Of a DNA stretch of 64,000 bases, positions 36,788-52,869 are shown in pieces. The stretch's first letter is position 1, and each line of letters begins with the position of its first letter. The notes under the pieces are model-generated. The model was not told where the DNA came from and made no database searches. It worked only from the letters and a program-made list of their open reading frames with translations. The stretch spans positions 10,327,305-10,391,304 of the forward strand of contig NC_092120.1 in the NCBI RefSeq assembly GCF_045679555.1, written 5' to 3'. Made by a program: the position numbers and the translations under genes. This DNA comes from Salvelinus alpinus (lineage: Eukaryota; Chordata; Actinopteri; Salmoniformes; Salmonidae).

Positions 36788-38994
36788 TATATGTGATCAT
36801 CTGACCACAAGTCAGAGACACCACTATGATGACACACCAAATGTGTTTGATGGATCCTTTTGGTCTTCTTCTAATGCCTCTTAAGGCCAGGCACCACAGG
36901 CTAATGGATTTTTTCTTATTTTCTCTCATCAGACTGAAACTTTACCAGTTTAAAGTATACATAAATAATAACAATATACAATATACTGTATTACAAGTTT
37001 TATTTATTTAAAAATTAAAATATGCAAACGAGTCAAACCGACCTTAAATATGCACTAATTTGCATATTACGGGAATCTATTTTTAAACACATTGCTTCAA
37101 GGCAGAATGTTTTGTTTTGTTTTATTGTGATAAGACACTCAATGGTCAGACTTTTACAGATCAGTTTATCAAAATATTGTCATTTCATTGAATTATCAAA
37201 AAAACACATGTATGATGGAGGCATATTTTTAACATATTTACACATAAAATGACACAATCAAAACGACACAGGATATAAAAAAAGCCTCTGTAAAAGTCTT
37301 GACTATAAAACCTAAGAACCTGTGTGTAATTATAATTTAAAAAAAACCTGTGTGTGAAATAATGGGAATGTCCTTTGAAGGCTGAGAAAAATGAATTGGC
37401 GCACAGATAACATGTCATTTTAAGAAAATGTCCGATAAAGATGGGCTAATGCAATTAAAATGTACTTTCCATAAATATGACCAAGTATGTCACATTAATT
37501 AAACTGTTATTCATATATCACTTCTAAACTGACAAATTAACATCAAAAATACCTCTTACAAATACATTAGCACGTTTAATACATTTGTTTCAAGCAATAG
37601 AAAATATGGTCTGTTGGGCAAATATGCAGTTTTGGGAAAATTCGCATATCATTTTGCTCAATTTGTCACATACAAGGATTTTGTATGGCTGTTGAAATGT
37701 GCAGAACATTAATCAGCTATGCCTGCTCCATATGTAAGGCCCTCGTTGAGTTGTTGCTGGTGACGCTTTACTTTCATGACAGTGTCATGGGACCTGCTCC
37801 TACGCTTGGCAAACTCCATTGAAGAAGCATCAGCTCTCACAACTCCTCTGATTGCTCCAGTGTCAACAAAGTGCTGCCAAGCCAAAATTTGGTCATCACA
37901 TTTGTTATAGCAGTGTCTCCCTCATTGAACGTGTAATGGCTGCTCCGTCAATGCGGCTTTTGCCCACGAAGACAGTTTTGGGGCATCGCGACCATATTAC
38001 AGACATTCATTTGCATTCTGGGTTCGATATTACAGACATAACTGCAGGACTAAATATCAGCATGTTACCCTATGTAAATATTAGCATATCAGCATGTATT
38101 TACTTTATGTAAAGCTAATTTCCACTAATCACATTAGGCTACAGCCCTATGACGCTGTAGGCCCATTTTACAGTCTAATTGTATAGTTCTGTTTTCCTAC
38201 CACTCTTTTTTTATTAACTTTGAATATATTTGCTGGAGCAAGGAAATAAATATTATTTATACACAGCAAGTCACCTGACAATGATGGGCTACTCTCCCTT
38301 TTTATTTACCTGTCATTCTCCTCTCATGTCTCTGATATGAACTGAGACGCAAGGAAGGAATCGTAGGACTTATTTTCTTTAGAGCTGCATAACCAAGTCC
38401 AAGTTCGTGGGCTAAAATAACCATATTCACACATATCAAATGCCACATTTCCCCTGGAGCACTCCTGCAGCCTGGAGGAAGTGTAAACACTCCTCCTAAC
38501 TGCATCACTATCACCTTCACAGTCTGCACATTCTATCATGACTTAATTACCTAATCACTGGTTGGTGAAGTCTATGGTGATTTTCAGTCCAGTGTTTAGA
38601 CACTTAGGCCAAATCAGGTACAGGTTGGTTTATTTGAGACATGTGAAATAAAAGCCACTGTTGTCTGGTTGATCGCTGCTAGTTGTCATCTTCATCTCAA
38701 CTAATTTGCGTCTCAAAGCACTGTTGCGGCCTACCGCCTTTTCCTCCTCAACCTGTACTGTCACTGCCTCGATCGGCGGATCAGGCACGTTTTTTCTTTC
38801 ATTCACTGCTTTTCTCGCATTGGCTAACTGCGACCATCTATTTTATTCACATACTGTCTGTATATTCTTCTAGATTTTCAAATGTAGTCTCTCTTTACGT
38901 TGATTCTTCGCGGGAGATGCTTTCAAACATGGAAGTGGTGTGCGGCACTTGAGGCATTTTAACCAATCAGGTTGCCGTAAGGGCCATTAAATGC
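36788..38994. other. Interior of the hAT-like shell, no gene recognised
   Basis: About 2.2 kb of AT-rich sequence with only short ORFs. It could be the body of the hAT-like element whose ends are at 28661 and 39191, but no transposase motif could be read. Confidence 0.35.
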
Positions 38995-39199
38995 CAGTAA
39001 CCAGTCGCATGTCAGGAAATTTCTAATCTTTTAACACTACGTCTATGGGAAAATATAATCCAAAAGTAACTGAAAGTAGCCTAATCGGATTAAGTTACTG
39101 CGTTTGGGTAATGCAAAATTATGTTGATTACAACGTTGTACAGGTAACTAGTAACTAACGGATTACATTTAGGGTTACCTACCCAACCCTGCCTTTAGG

Positions 39200-40062
39200 G
39201 TACTTTTTTACCACATCACACAGTAGGCTACAACTCCAGTGTACTGTGCAGTAGGCCTATTTGCAAATGGCACGCAACATATCCAAGAAATTGGATTGTA
39301 GTAGACTAATCAGTGGATTGATTCAGGGACACCACAGGCACCTTTTATAGTCTACATGAATATTGGAGTTTAAAAACAATTTAAAGTATGCGAGGGCTTT
39401 CCTTGGTGTATGTCGCGTATCTCTAGCTCCCCTGTAGGCTTGGGTTACCAAAGCGCATTGAAATAAAGGGAGCCGTCGAACCAGTCTGGCTACTACTCTC
39501 TCTCCGGCACGGAAACTGGTTGCTGTTGGAATACGGCACAACCAAATTATTTCATTTCAAGGGAGACACATTTACTTTACATTCGGGCGTTCGTAAAGCC
39601 TACTACACAGGTGAAGAAATTGAAAGTTGTGACACGCCCAACCTCTCATCATAGCTGCGCCCGAGATTATCGTGAATTTATTTGGGTGAGTAGTTTTAAC
39701 TATAACCACCGTCTACAGACCTTTTTCTCAAACGAAAGATGACCCAAAATCCGTTTATTTGAGTAGGTTTATTTATGAGGAGCCATTTCCCTCTTGTCTG
39801 TCTGTTGGTTCCATTTGAGGGAAATCAAGCGATGTTGGCCATAAAAAAAGGGATGTGTAATGTCAAACAAAACCCATGGACGCCGCTTTTACAATGTCAC
39901 AAATTACGCATCAACTTTTCCATTGTCACTTGTTTCAGGCCTGAATGGATGATGCCACGTTAGATTCTATCCTTCACACACAAGTGGCCAAAGCATTCCA
40001 CTCCCCTTCATGTCAATTTTCACAATTGTTTGATATAAATAACCCACTTCTCATTCATGCAC

Positions 40063-40063
<1 letters not shown>
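39200..40063. other. Intergenic, no gene recognised
   Basis: Unique-looking sequence to the right of the hAT-like shell. No ORF or RNA gene could be supported. Confidence 0.4.

Positions 40064-40147
<84 letters not shown>
40064..40147 (+). repeat. (CTGT)n-(CT)n-(CTGT)n microsatellite
   Basis: A compound simple repeat: tetranucleotide arrays on both sides of a dinucleotide core. Confidence 0.95.
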
Positions 40148-40200
40148 TATGGGACATAGCTGTGGTGATACCCTATATGTGTCCTAATCTCTGGGGCTAT

Positions 40201-40638
40201 ACAGATGCCATATCTTAATTTGATCATCCTGTTGCAGTAATGTTCCTGGACAACAGGAAATGCAAACTTGTAGTGTATTCAATGTTTAAAAAGGCTTCTA
40301 AAATGTGTAATTTCCACATGTCAGACTTGGTTTGCCTTAATGAAAAATGTATCAACCACAGGAGGTTGGTGGCACCTTAATTGGGGAGGATGGGCTTGTG
40401 GTAATGGCTTGTGCGGAATTAGTGGAATGGTATCAAACGCATGGATTCCATGTGTTTGATGCCATTCCATTTGCTTCGTTCCAGCCATTATTATGAGCCG
40501 TCCTCCCCACAGCAGCCTCCTGTGGTATCAACCCCTACAAAAAATGTCTATTGATTATAACAATTCCCATTTCCTGTTGCTCCAGGATTATATTCCTGTT
40601 GTGTGAAACAGGCTCAAATTAAGATACAGCATCTGTAT
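40201..40638. mobile_element. MITE with ACAGATG ends, split by a hAT MITE
   Basis: The left end 'acagatgccatatcttaatt' and the right end 'aattaagatacagcatctgt' are inverses. The same family occurs whole at 49534-49787. It is interrupted at 40357-40524. Confidence 0.8.
40357..40524. mobile_element. hAT-type MITE nested in another MITE, perfect 8-bp target duplication
   Basis: The ends 'cacaggaggttggtggcacc' and 'cagcctcctgtg' are inverses. GTATCAAC is present on both sides (40349-40356 and 40525-40532). Internally it is largely self-complementary. There is no coding capacity. Confidence 0.92.
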
Positions 40639-42012
40639 ATGTTTTTCTATTTGGACAGTCAGTCCTTGACAATGGATGTACTGGAGTAGACGTTTTACTA
40701 GTGTTACAGTAGTCTAGTAGTGGACCAGAATAGGTCATGCATATGACATGCAGTCAAATACACATGCACATACACGTACATAGAGTCACATGTACACAGT
40801 CACAAGTTCACACACAAATTAACTTTAAGGCACACCTGGTAATTGAAATGCATTCCAGGTGACTATCTCAACTGTGAAGTAACACATGGAATCATGTAGT
40901 AACCAAAAAAGTGTTAAACAAATCAAAATATATTTTACATTTGAGATAATACAAAGTAGCCCCCTGTTGCCTTGATGACAGCTTTGCACACTTGAGGCAT
41001 TCTCTCAACCAGCTTCACCTGGAAGGCTTTTCAAACAGTCTTGAAGGAGTTCCCACATATGCTGAGCACTTGTTGGCTGCTTTTCTCCCACTCTGCAGTC
41101 CAACTCATCCCAAACCATCTCAATTGGGTTGAGATCGGGTGATTGTGGAGGCCAGCTCATCTGATGCAGCACTCCACCACTCTCCTTCTTGGTCAAATAG
41201 TCCTTACACAGCCTGGAGGTGTGTTTGGTAATTGTCCTGTTGGAAAAACAAATGATAGTCCCACTAAGCGCAAACCAGATGGGGTGGCATATCGCTGCAG
41301 AATGCCGTGGGAACCATGCTGGTTAAGTGAGCCTTGAATTCTAAATAAATCAGTGTCAACAGCAAAGCACCATCACACCACCTCCATGCTTCACTGTGGG
41401 AACCACACATGTGGAATTCATCCGTTCACCTACTCTGCATCTCGCAAAGACACAGCGGTTGGAACCAGAAATCTCAAATCTGGACTCATCAGACCAAAGG
41501 ACAGATTTCCACCGGTCTAATGTTCATTGCTTGTGTTTCTTGGCCAAAGCAAGTCTCTTCTTATTAGTGGTGTCCTTTAGTAGTGGTTTCTTTGCAGCAA
41601 TTGGACCATGAAGGCCTGACTTATGCAGTCTCCTCTGAACAGTTGATGTTGAGATGTGTCTGTAACTTGAACTCTGAAGCATTTATTTGGGCTGCAATCT
41701 GAGGTGCATTTAACTCTAACTTATCCTCTGCAGCAGAAGTAACTCGGTCTTCCTTTCCTGTGACGGTCCTCATGAGAGCCAGTTATATCAAAGCGATTGA
41801 TGGTTTTTGCGACTGCACTTGAAGAAACTTTCAGTTCTTGAAATTATCCGTATTGACTGACCTTCGTGTCTTAAAGTAATGATGGACTGTTTCTCTTTTG
41901 TTATTTGAGCTGTTCTTGCCATAATATGGACTTGGCCCTATTTGGTAAAAAAACACCTTCCTTATACCACCCCTACCTTGTCACAACACAACTGATTGTA
42001 GCAAATGCATTA

Positions 42013-42215
42013 AGAGGCGGCAGGTAGCCTAGTGGTTAGAGCGTTGGACTAGTAACCGAACGGTTGCAAGATCGAATCCCCAAGCTGACAAGGTAAAAAT
42101 CTGTCGTTCTGCCCCTGAAGAAGGCAGTTAACCCACTGTTCCTAGGCCGTCATTGAAAATAAGAATTTGTTCTTAACTGACTTGCCCAGTTAAATAAAGG
42201 TTAAAAAAAAAGAAT
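42013..42215 (+). repeat. HpaI-type SINE
   Basis: The tRNA-like head 'tagcctagtggttagagcgt' and 'gatcgaatccccaagctgac' is followed by 'ctgtcgttctgcccctgaag'. The sequence contains the HpaI site GTTAAC ('ggcagttaacccactgttcc') and ends 'cagttaaataaaggtt' plus poly(A). It is inserted in the 5' region of the minus-strand Tc1 element. Confidence 0.92.
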
Positions 42216-42397
42216 AATAAGGAATTCCACAAATTAACTTTTAACAAGGCACACCTGTTAATTGAAATGCATTCCAGGTGACTACCTCATGAAGCTGGTT
42301 GAGAGAATGCCAAGAGTGTGCAAAGCTGTCAAGGCAAAGGGTGGATACTTTGAAGAATTTCAAATATATTTTGATATGTTTAACACTTTTTTTGGGC

Positions 42398-42615
42398 TCC
42401 AGAGTGCGCAGCGGTCTAAGGCATTGCATCTCAGTTCTTGAGGCGTCACTATAAACACCCTGGTTCGAATCCAAGCTGTATCACAACTGGCCGTGATCGG
42501 GAGTCCCATAGGGCGGCGCACAATTGGCCCAGCGTCGTCCGGGTTTGGCCGGTGTTGGCTGTCATTATAAATAAGAATTTGTTCTTAACTGACTAGCCTA
42601 GTTAAAGGTTAAATA
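42398..42615 (+). repeat. Chimeric SINE: SmaI-type head with HpaI-type tail
   Basis: The head and body ('gcgcagcggtctaaggcatt', 'ggcggcgcacaattggccca') match the SmaI-type family. After 'gggtttggccggtgttggct' the sequence switches to 'gtcattataaataagaattt', 'gttcttaactgactagccta' and an A-rich tail, which is the 3' end of the HpaI-type copy at 42150-42215. Confidence 0.8.
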
Positions 42616-43266
42616 AAAAATAAATATACATTATTACATGATTCCATATGTGTTATTTCATAGTTGTGATGTCTTCACTATTATTCTACAATTTAGAAAA
42701 TAGTAAAAAATAAAAACCCTTGAATTAGTAGGTGTCTAAACTTTTGACAGGTTCTGTATACACGTCACATGTCCTGCCATTGTCTCCCAACAAAGGCATA
42801 GACACAAACACCCTGTCATCAGACTCTTCTCTTTTCAAACTAGCACACATACACAGACACACTGTCATTTCACACATGCATGCATGCACACATACACAGA
42901 CACACACATCCTGGTTTTTTTTACCATATTTTTTCCAATTTGCATCAATGTCAGACAGACATTCAGACAAATGCACCGGTGTGAGCGAACACACACACAC
43001 AGACAGAAAAATTATTGTGAGCCCATAGCCACAGGAAGGTGTTTGGGGGTGCGTAGTTACAGACAATATCCACACTGGGCTGAAGACCAGAGTTACCGCT
43101 TACAAGGAATTGGACATGGACGCATACAAGAAAGCCCGATATGACCTCAGACGAGACATCAAACATGCAAAAGAACAATATAGTAGGAATCCTATTACAT
43201 GGGCTCCAACTCTCATTTTATGTGGCAGGGCTTGCAGACGATAATGGATTACAAAGGGAAATCCAG

Positions 43267-43407
43267 CCGTTTAAAAGTTTTTCTCACATCGGCCATGGAG
43301 AGCGAGATCACACAATAATCCTAAAAACAGGGGCTTTCAGGAAGGGAGCATAAAAAGATTGTGTGATCTCGCTCTCCATGGCCGATGTGAGCAAAACGTT
43401 TAAACGG
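43267..43407. repeat. 50-bp inverted repeat inside the LINE, 41-bp loop
   Basis: The arms 43267-43316 and 43358-43407 are inverse complements with about three mismatches. They include 'cacatcggccatggagagcg' and its inverse. The loop is 43317-43357. A DNA or RNA hairpin of this length would be very stable. Confidence 0.93.
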
Positions 43408-44565
43408 GTTAACAATCACAAGGCCGCCTGCCAGACAGAATACCAGGGTTCGTTCTCAAAGCATGTGCAGGCCAGCTGGTAGGTGTCTTCAGATATTTTC
43501 AATATCTCCTTGTCCCAGTCTGTAATCCCAACATGTTTCAAGCTGACCAACATTGTTTAAGTGACTATCGCCCTGTAGCACTCACATCTGTAATTATGAA
43601 GTGCTTTGAAAGGCTGTTCATGACACACATCAACAACATCATCCCAGACTCCCTAGACCCACTCCAATTTGCATACTGCCCCGATCCACAGATGATGCAA
43701 TCTCAATTGCACTTCACACTGCCCTCTCCCACCTGGACAAGAGGGGAAATAACTATGTGAGAATGCTGTTCCTAGACTACAGCTCAGCGTTCAACACCAT
43801 AGTCCCCACTAAGCTCATCACCAAGTTAGGGACCCTGGGACTGAACCCATCCCTCTGCAACTGGACCCTGGACTTGCTGACAGGTCGGCCCCAGGTGGTG
43901 AGGGTAGGCAACAACACCTCCACCCCGATGTCCCTCAACACAGGCCCACCGATGGGTTTGTGCTTAATCCCCTCCTGTACTCCCTGTTCACCCACGACTC
44001 AAACACCATCATCAAGTTTGCTGACGACACAACGGTGGTAGGCCTGATTACCGGTGACAGTGAGTCAGCCTGCAGGGAGGAGGTCAGAGACTTACCAGTG
44101 TGGTGCCAGAACATCAACCTCTCCCTCAACTTCAGTAAGACCAAGGAGCTGATCATGGACTATAGGAGAAAAAGGGGAGAGCACGCCCCCATCCACATCG
44201 ACAGGGCTGTTGTGGAGCGGGTCGAGAGCTTCAAGTTCCTTGGCGTCCACATCATTAATGACTTAACATGGTCCACACCCACACAGTCGTGAAGCGGGCA
44301 CGGCAGCACCTCTTTCCCCTCCGGAGGCTGAAAAGATTTGGCATGGGCCCTCGGATCCTCAAAGTTCTACAGCTGCACCATCGAGAACATCTTGACTGGC
44401 TGCATCACCGCTTGGTATGGTAAATGACAGCAAAGCGCTATAGAGGGTGATGTGAACAGCCCAGTACATCACTGGGGCTGAGCTCCCTGCCATCCAGGAC
44501 CTTTTATATCAGGCAGTGTCAGAGGAAGGCCCGAATTGCCATAGACTGTTCACTCTGCTACCGTA

Positions 44566-46147
44566 CAGTCGTGGCCAAAAGTTTTGAGAATGACACAAAT
44601 ATTAATTTTCACAAAGTCTGCTGCCTCAGTTTGTATGATGACATTTTGCATATACTCCAGAATGTTATGAAGTGTGATTATGAATAGTGATTGCAATTAA
44701 TTGCCAAGTCCCTCTTTGCCATACAAATGAACTGAATCCCCAAAAAACATTTCCACTGCATTTCAGCCCTGCCACAAAAGGACCAGCTGACATGTCAGTG
44801 ATTCTGTCATTAACACAGGTGTGAGTGTTGACGAGGACAAGGCTGGGGATCACTCTGTCATGCTGATTTGAGTTTGAATAACAGACTGGAAGCTTCAAAA
44901 GGAGGGTGGTGCTTGGAATCATTGTTCTTCCTCTGTCAACCATGGTTAACTGCCCGGAAACACAAGCCGTCATCATTGCTTTGCACAGAAAGGGCTTCAC
45001 AGGCAAGGATATTCCTGCCAGTAAGATTGCACCTAAATCCACCATTTATCGGATCATCAAGAACTTCAAGGAGAGCGGTTCAATTGTTGTGAAGAAGGCT
45101 TCAGGGCGCCCAAGAAAGTCCAGCAAGCGCCAGGACCGTATCCTAAAGTTTATTCAGCTGCGGGATCGGGGCACCACCAGTACAGCGCTTGCTCGGGAAT
45201 GGCAGCAGGCAGCTGTGAGTGCATCTGCACGCACAGTGAGGCCAAGACTTTTGGAGGATGGCCTGGTGTCAAGAAGGGCAGCAAAGAAGGGCAGCAAAGA
45301 AGCCACTTCTCTCCAGGAAAAACATCAGGGACAGACTGATATTCAGAAAAAGGTACAGCGATTGGACTGCTGAGGACTGGGGTAAAGTCATTTTCTCTGA
45401 TGAATCCCCTTTCCGATTGTTTGGGGCATCCGGAAAAAAGCTTGCCCGGAAAAGACAAGTTGAGCACTACCATCAGTCCTGTGTCATGCCAACAGTAAAG
45501 CATCCTGAGACCATTCATATTTGGGGTTGCTTCTCAGCCAAGGGAGTGGGCTCACTCACAATTTTGCATAAGAACACAGCCATGAATAAAGAATGGTACC
45601 AACACATCCTCTGAAAGCAACTTCTCCCAACCATCCAGGAACAGTTTGGTGACGAACAATGCCTTTTCCAGCGTGATGGAGCACCTTGCCATAAAGCAAA
45701 AGTGATAACTAAGTGGCTCGGGGAACAAAACATCGATATTTTGGGTCCAGGGCCAGGAAACTCCCCAGACCTTAATCTCATTGAGAACTTGTGGTCAATC
45801 CTCAAGAGGTGGGTGGACAAACAAGAACCCACAAATTCTGACAAACTCCAAGCATTGATTATGCAAGAATGGGCTGCCATCAGTCAGGACGTGGCCCAGA
45901 AGTTAATTCACAGCATGCCAGGGCGGATTGCAGAGGTCTTGAAAAAGAAGGGTCAACACTGCAAATATCGACTCTTTGCATCAACTTCATGTAATTGTCA
46001 ATAAAAGCCTTAGACACTTATGAAATGCTTGTAATTATACTTCAGTATTCCATAGTAACATCTGACAAAAATATCTAAAGACACTGAGGCAGCAGATTTG
46101 GTGAAAATGTATATTTGGGTCATTCTCAAAACTTTTGGCCATGACTG
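44566..46147 (+). mobile_element. Tc1/mariner element, CAGTCGTGGCCAAAAG family, defective
   Basis: The left end 'cagtcgtggccaaaagtttt' and right end 'aaaacttttggccatgactg' are inverses, and TA lies on both sides. The transposase starts at ATG 44942 (VNCPETQAVIIALHRKGFTG). It loses frame near 45300 at a small duplication ('gggcagcaaagaa' present twice) and has a TGA at about 45612. It then reads on as WLGEQNIDILG and SPDLNLIENLWSILKR. Confidence 0.94.
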
Positions 46148-46345
46148 TACATTGATCTGGTACTGGTACTCCCTGTATATAGCTTCATTCTTTTGTGTTT
46201 TATTTTCTTCCTCTTGTGTTACTATTTAGTTATTATTAATATCTTTAAACTCTGCATTGTTGGGAAGGGCTCGTAAGCAAGCATTTCATGGTAAAGTCTA
46301 CACCAGTTGTATTCAGCACATGTGACAAATACAATTTGATTTGGT

Positions 46346-46853
46346 ATTTAGTGATAGAACTTCCCATGACGGAGTGTGAGGAGTATATAGATGTATTATC
46401 CGACTATTGATTGGAACCCGTTATCATGCCGTACATCACTCATACACAGAAACCCCCAGGCCCTGCAGACGAGCCACATAGGGGCATATGGACACACCTC
46501 TCTGTCTTTCTCTTTTCACAGAATGATTCTCATCTGTGTTGTGGTTAAGCAGGCCCGTGGTTAGTTAGTGTGTGCGTGCTGACAGCACATTGGGGTGTTC
46601 ACTGATAAATGAAGGATATTTCCGGGGATATGTAAATATTTACAGATACAGAGCATGCCTTTGTGCTCCAGCATCAGCATGGAAGGATGTGTGTTGGTGG
46701 TTGTGTGTAAAGAATAATTATTTAGTTTTCGTTGCTAAATCAACAAGCCATAATGGAACATTTGTTAAGCATTCATTAACGTGATGTAATAACATCTCTC
46801 TTACCCATTTAACATTCATAAACAACTTCCATACCTCAGGCAAGGTGATGTCG

Positions 46854-46884
<31 letters not shown>

Positions 46885-47035
46885 TATACAGACACGCAGC
46901 AGAAAATGTCTGTTCTATATAAAACATCCGGATAAGGGCGCTGTCAGTGGCTGCCTTTGTTCAAGTTATCAGTGTTAGTGCAGGACTAACCATCAAACAC
47001 ACACATGAAATGCAAGGAAGCAGTGTAGTAGTTTG
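46346..47035. other. Intergenic, short (CA)n, no gene seen
   Basis: It includes a short CA repeat at 46861-46883. No coding or RNA feature could be supported. Confidence 0.4.
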
Positions 47036-47995
47036 AGTTTTTTTCAATCGCTTTGGTGATCTTTTCATAAGTATGTGGTGCATTTTCTAATCTCTTAGTG
47101 TACAAAACTCCAAACTGGTAAGACTTGTAAAACAGCAAATCTTGAATACAAAATAAAAGGTTTTGAATATATTTTGTTTGGAGACTTTCACCCCACAAGC
47201 ATTGATCCAAAATATATGTTTAGGGAAAGGGGGATACCAGTCAGTTGTACAACTGAATGCATTCAATTGAAATGTGTCTTCCCCACTGAATCAGAGGTGG
47301 CTGCCATAATCGACATCCATGTCTTCGGTGCCTGGGGAACAGTAGGTTAACTGCCTTGCTCAGGGGCAGAACGACAGATTTTTACCTTGTCAACTCCGGG
47401 ATTCGATCCAGCAACCTTTCAGTTATTGGCCCAATGTTCTAACCACTAGTTTACTGTGAAATACCATGAGAACATTGATTTAATCACAAACGCATCATGA
47501 TATCTTCTGAATTTAGTTATTTTAACTAACAGTTCATCTAATAGCAACAAATGCAAGATGCAAAATTGCCCTTTGAATGTAATGTATATTACACTGTTTT
47601 CACGTTAGGCAATACACTGGCACTACCCATAAAAATAGACTGAAAATGTATTTAATTTCTATCCCATGTGTGATCAAATTGCTATAGCGTAAATTTAAAG
47701 GGACTGTTCCCGCGTTCGGGGAGACTGCATTCACAGTAAACGCTGCATATGTCGCCTCAATCAGAAATGACCTTTAAATTTCAATCGCGTTATAGCGCTG
47801 AACTTTCACAATACAAATTTAATTGGGGCCTAGATTTCAATCGTGCTACAGCGCAGATCTTCAGCATTAAGTATTGCATCGAGTCAATTGGAAATGTGCT
47901 TAGAGTTTTGAAACAACTGCCTTTTTGAGGATCTGTTTTGTACTAACCGTTGTGACGTACTTGTGAACATCTCACCAAAGCGATTGAAAAAACTG
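47036..47995. mobile_element. Candidate DNA transposon with inverted ends
   Basis: 'ttcaatcgctttggtgatct' near 47043 and the inverse of 'ctcaccaaagcgattgaaaa' near 47971 form terminal repeats with about 20 matching bases, extending imperfectly to about 45. No transposase is present. A minus-strand SINE is inserted within it. Confidence 0.55.
47228..47460 (-). repeat. tRNA-derived SINE with HpaI-type head and a different tail
   Basis: On the minus strand the head ('gatcgaatcccggagttgac', 'ctgtcgttctgcccctgagc', a GTTAAC site) matches the HpaI-type copy. The body then continues into 'gaagacatggatgtcgatta' and 'ttcaattgaatgcattcagt', which the HpaI copy lacks. The tail recurs in 48122-48200. 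Confidence 0.82.
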
Positions 47996-48121
47996 TAATG
48001 TTATACAAATCATGGGGTTTGGCTGTTTTCTTGTGTTCGTAGCTACGCGAAGTAGGGATGATAAATACATTTGAAAAAATCCTGCCAAACCCCCCCTCCC
48101 CCCAAGCCAACCTAAAACATC

Positions 48122-48200
48122 TGGAAAGGGAAAGGGGGATACCTAGTCAGTTGTTCAACTGAAATGTGTCTTCCGCATTTAACCCAACTCCTCTGAATCT
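48122..48200 (-). repeat. SINE tail fragment
   Basis: 'agggggatacctagtcagtt' and 'gaaatgtgtcttccgcattt' match the 3' part of the SINE at 47228-47460. No tRNA-like head is present. Confidence 0.65.
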
Positions 48201-48534
48201 GCCAGCGACCACTGTTGTGTGGGTTGGTGTGTGTGCCTTTTTCAATTTATGTCCATGTCTGTTTCCATTAGTTTATAGTTTATCTACTTTGGTCTTGCTG
48301 CTATAAGCTTGTCATAATTCTATCTACACACAGAGTTCTGTTTATTGTCCCGGCATTCTTCCATGGTTCCTGATGCTGTCTGGTGCCTTTACTTGCTTCT
48401 ATCTTTGAAATACATTTTAGTTTACCTTCCACATCTGTTCTGTCATCCCTCTTTCTTCCCTCACTTCTACAGAATGCAGTAGCTCTGGAAAACAATCAGA
48501 AAAAGAGTGTGAGGGAGGGAAAAAGAGCAAGACC
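48201..48534 (+). other. Upstream region and 5' UTR of the dapk2-like gene
   Basis: A pyrimidine-rich tract ending 'cctcacttctacag' at about 48473 looks like a splice acceptor. That would make 48474-48534 the non-coding start of the first coding exon and place the promoter exon further upstream. No promoter was identified. Confidence 0.4.

Positions 48535-52869
<4,335 letters not shown>

Larger units (their letters stand above)
28661..39191. mobile_element. hAT-like element ends enclosing a 10.5-kb nested cluster
   Basis: The left tip 'cagggctgaggagtaactga' and the inverse of the right tip 'cagggttgggtaggtaaccc' are related. They are bordered by CCTGTAGG (28653-28660) and CCTTTAGG (39192-39199), an 8-bp target duplication with one mismatch, as hAT elements make. 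Inside lie the TTAA element, the LTR element, SINE and LINE pieces and two Tc1 elements. No hAT transposase was recognised, so the shell is probably non-autonomous. The pairing of two ends so far apart is an inference. Confidence 0.55.
40812..42756 (-). mobile_element. Tc1/mariner element on the minus strand, interrupted by two SINEs
   Basis: Transposase remnants read on the minus strand (for example [18 protein letters not shown] at 41005-41196) belong to the family at 9502-10869. The right tip 'aaacttttgacaggttctg' at 42756 is followed by TATA. The left tip is lost or rearranged, and the edge at 40812 is approximate. SINEs lie at 42013-42215 and 42398-42615. Numerous indels disable the coding region. 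Confidence 0.82.
43060..46345 (+). mobile_element. LINE (RSg-1/L2-like), interrupted by a Tc1 element
   Basis: The inter-domain region is readable first (MDAYKKARYDLRRDIKHAK in pieces from about 43110). Reverse transcriptase fragments follow: [69 protein letters not shown] and FSKTKELIMDYRRK. The coding frame is broken near 43750, 43960 and 44290. A Tc1 element splits the sequence at 44566-46147, after which the 3' tail follows ('gcaagcatttcatggtaaag', 'cacatgtgacaaatacaatt'). Confidence 0.9.

Noticed and set aside
37852-38112. 86-aa plus-strand ORF considered as hAT transposase
   Set aside because: No hAT catalytic or dimerisation motif is visible, and the ORF is too short to be meaningful.
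42013-42080. Apparent tRNA gene
   Set aside because: The A-box and B-box belong to the tRNA-derived head of an HpaI-type SINE. The body and tail that follow are those of a SINE, not a tRNA 3' end.
40812-42756. CRISPR-like or tandem array from the repeated 'aattgaaatgcattccaggtg' segment
   Set aside because: The two occurrences (near 40842 and 42260) are parts of the terminal repeats of a Tc1 element, not regularly spaced repeats. The genome is eukaryotic.
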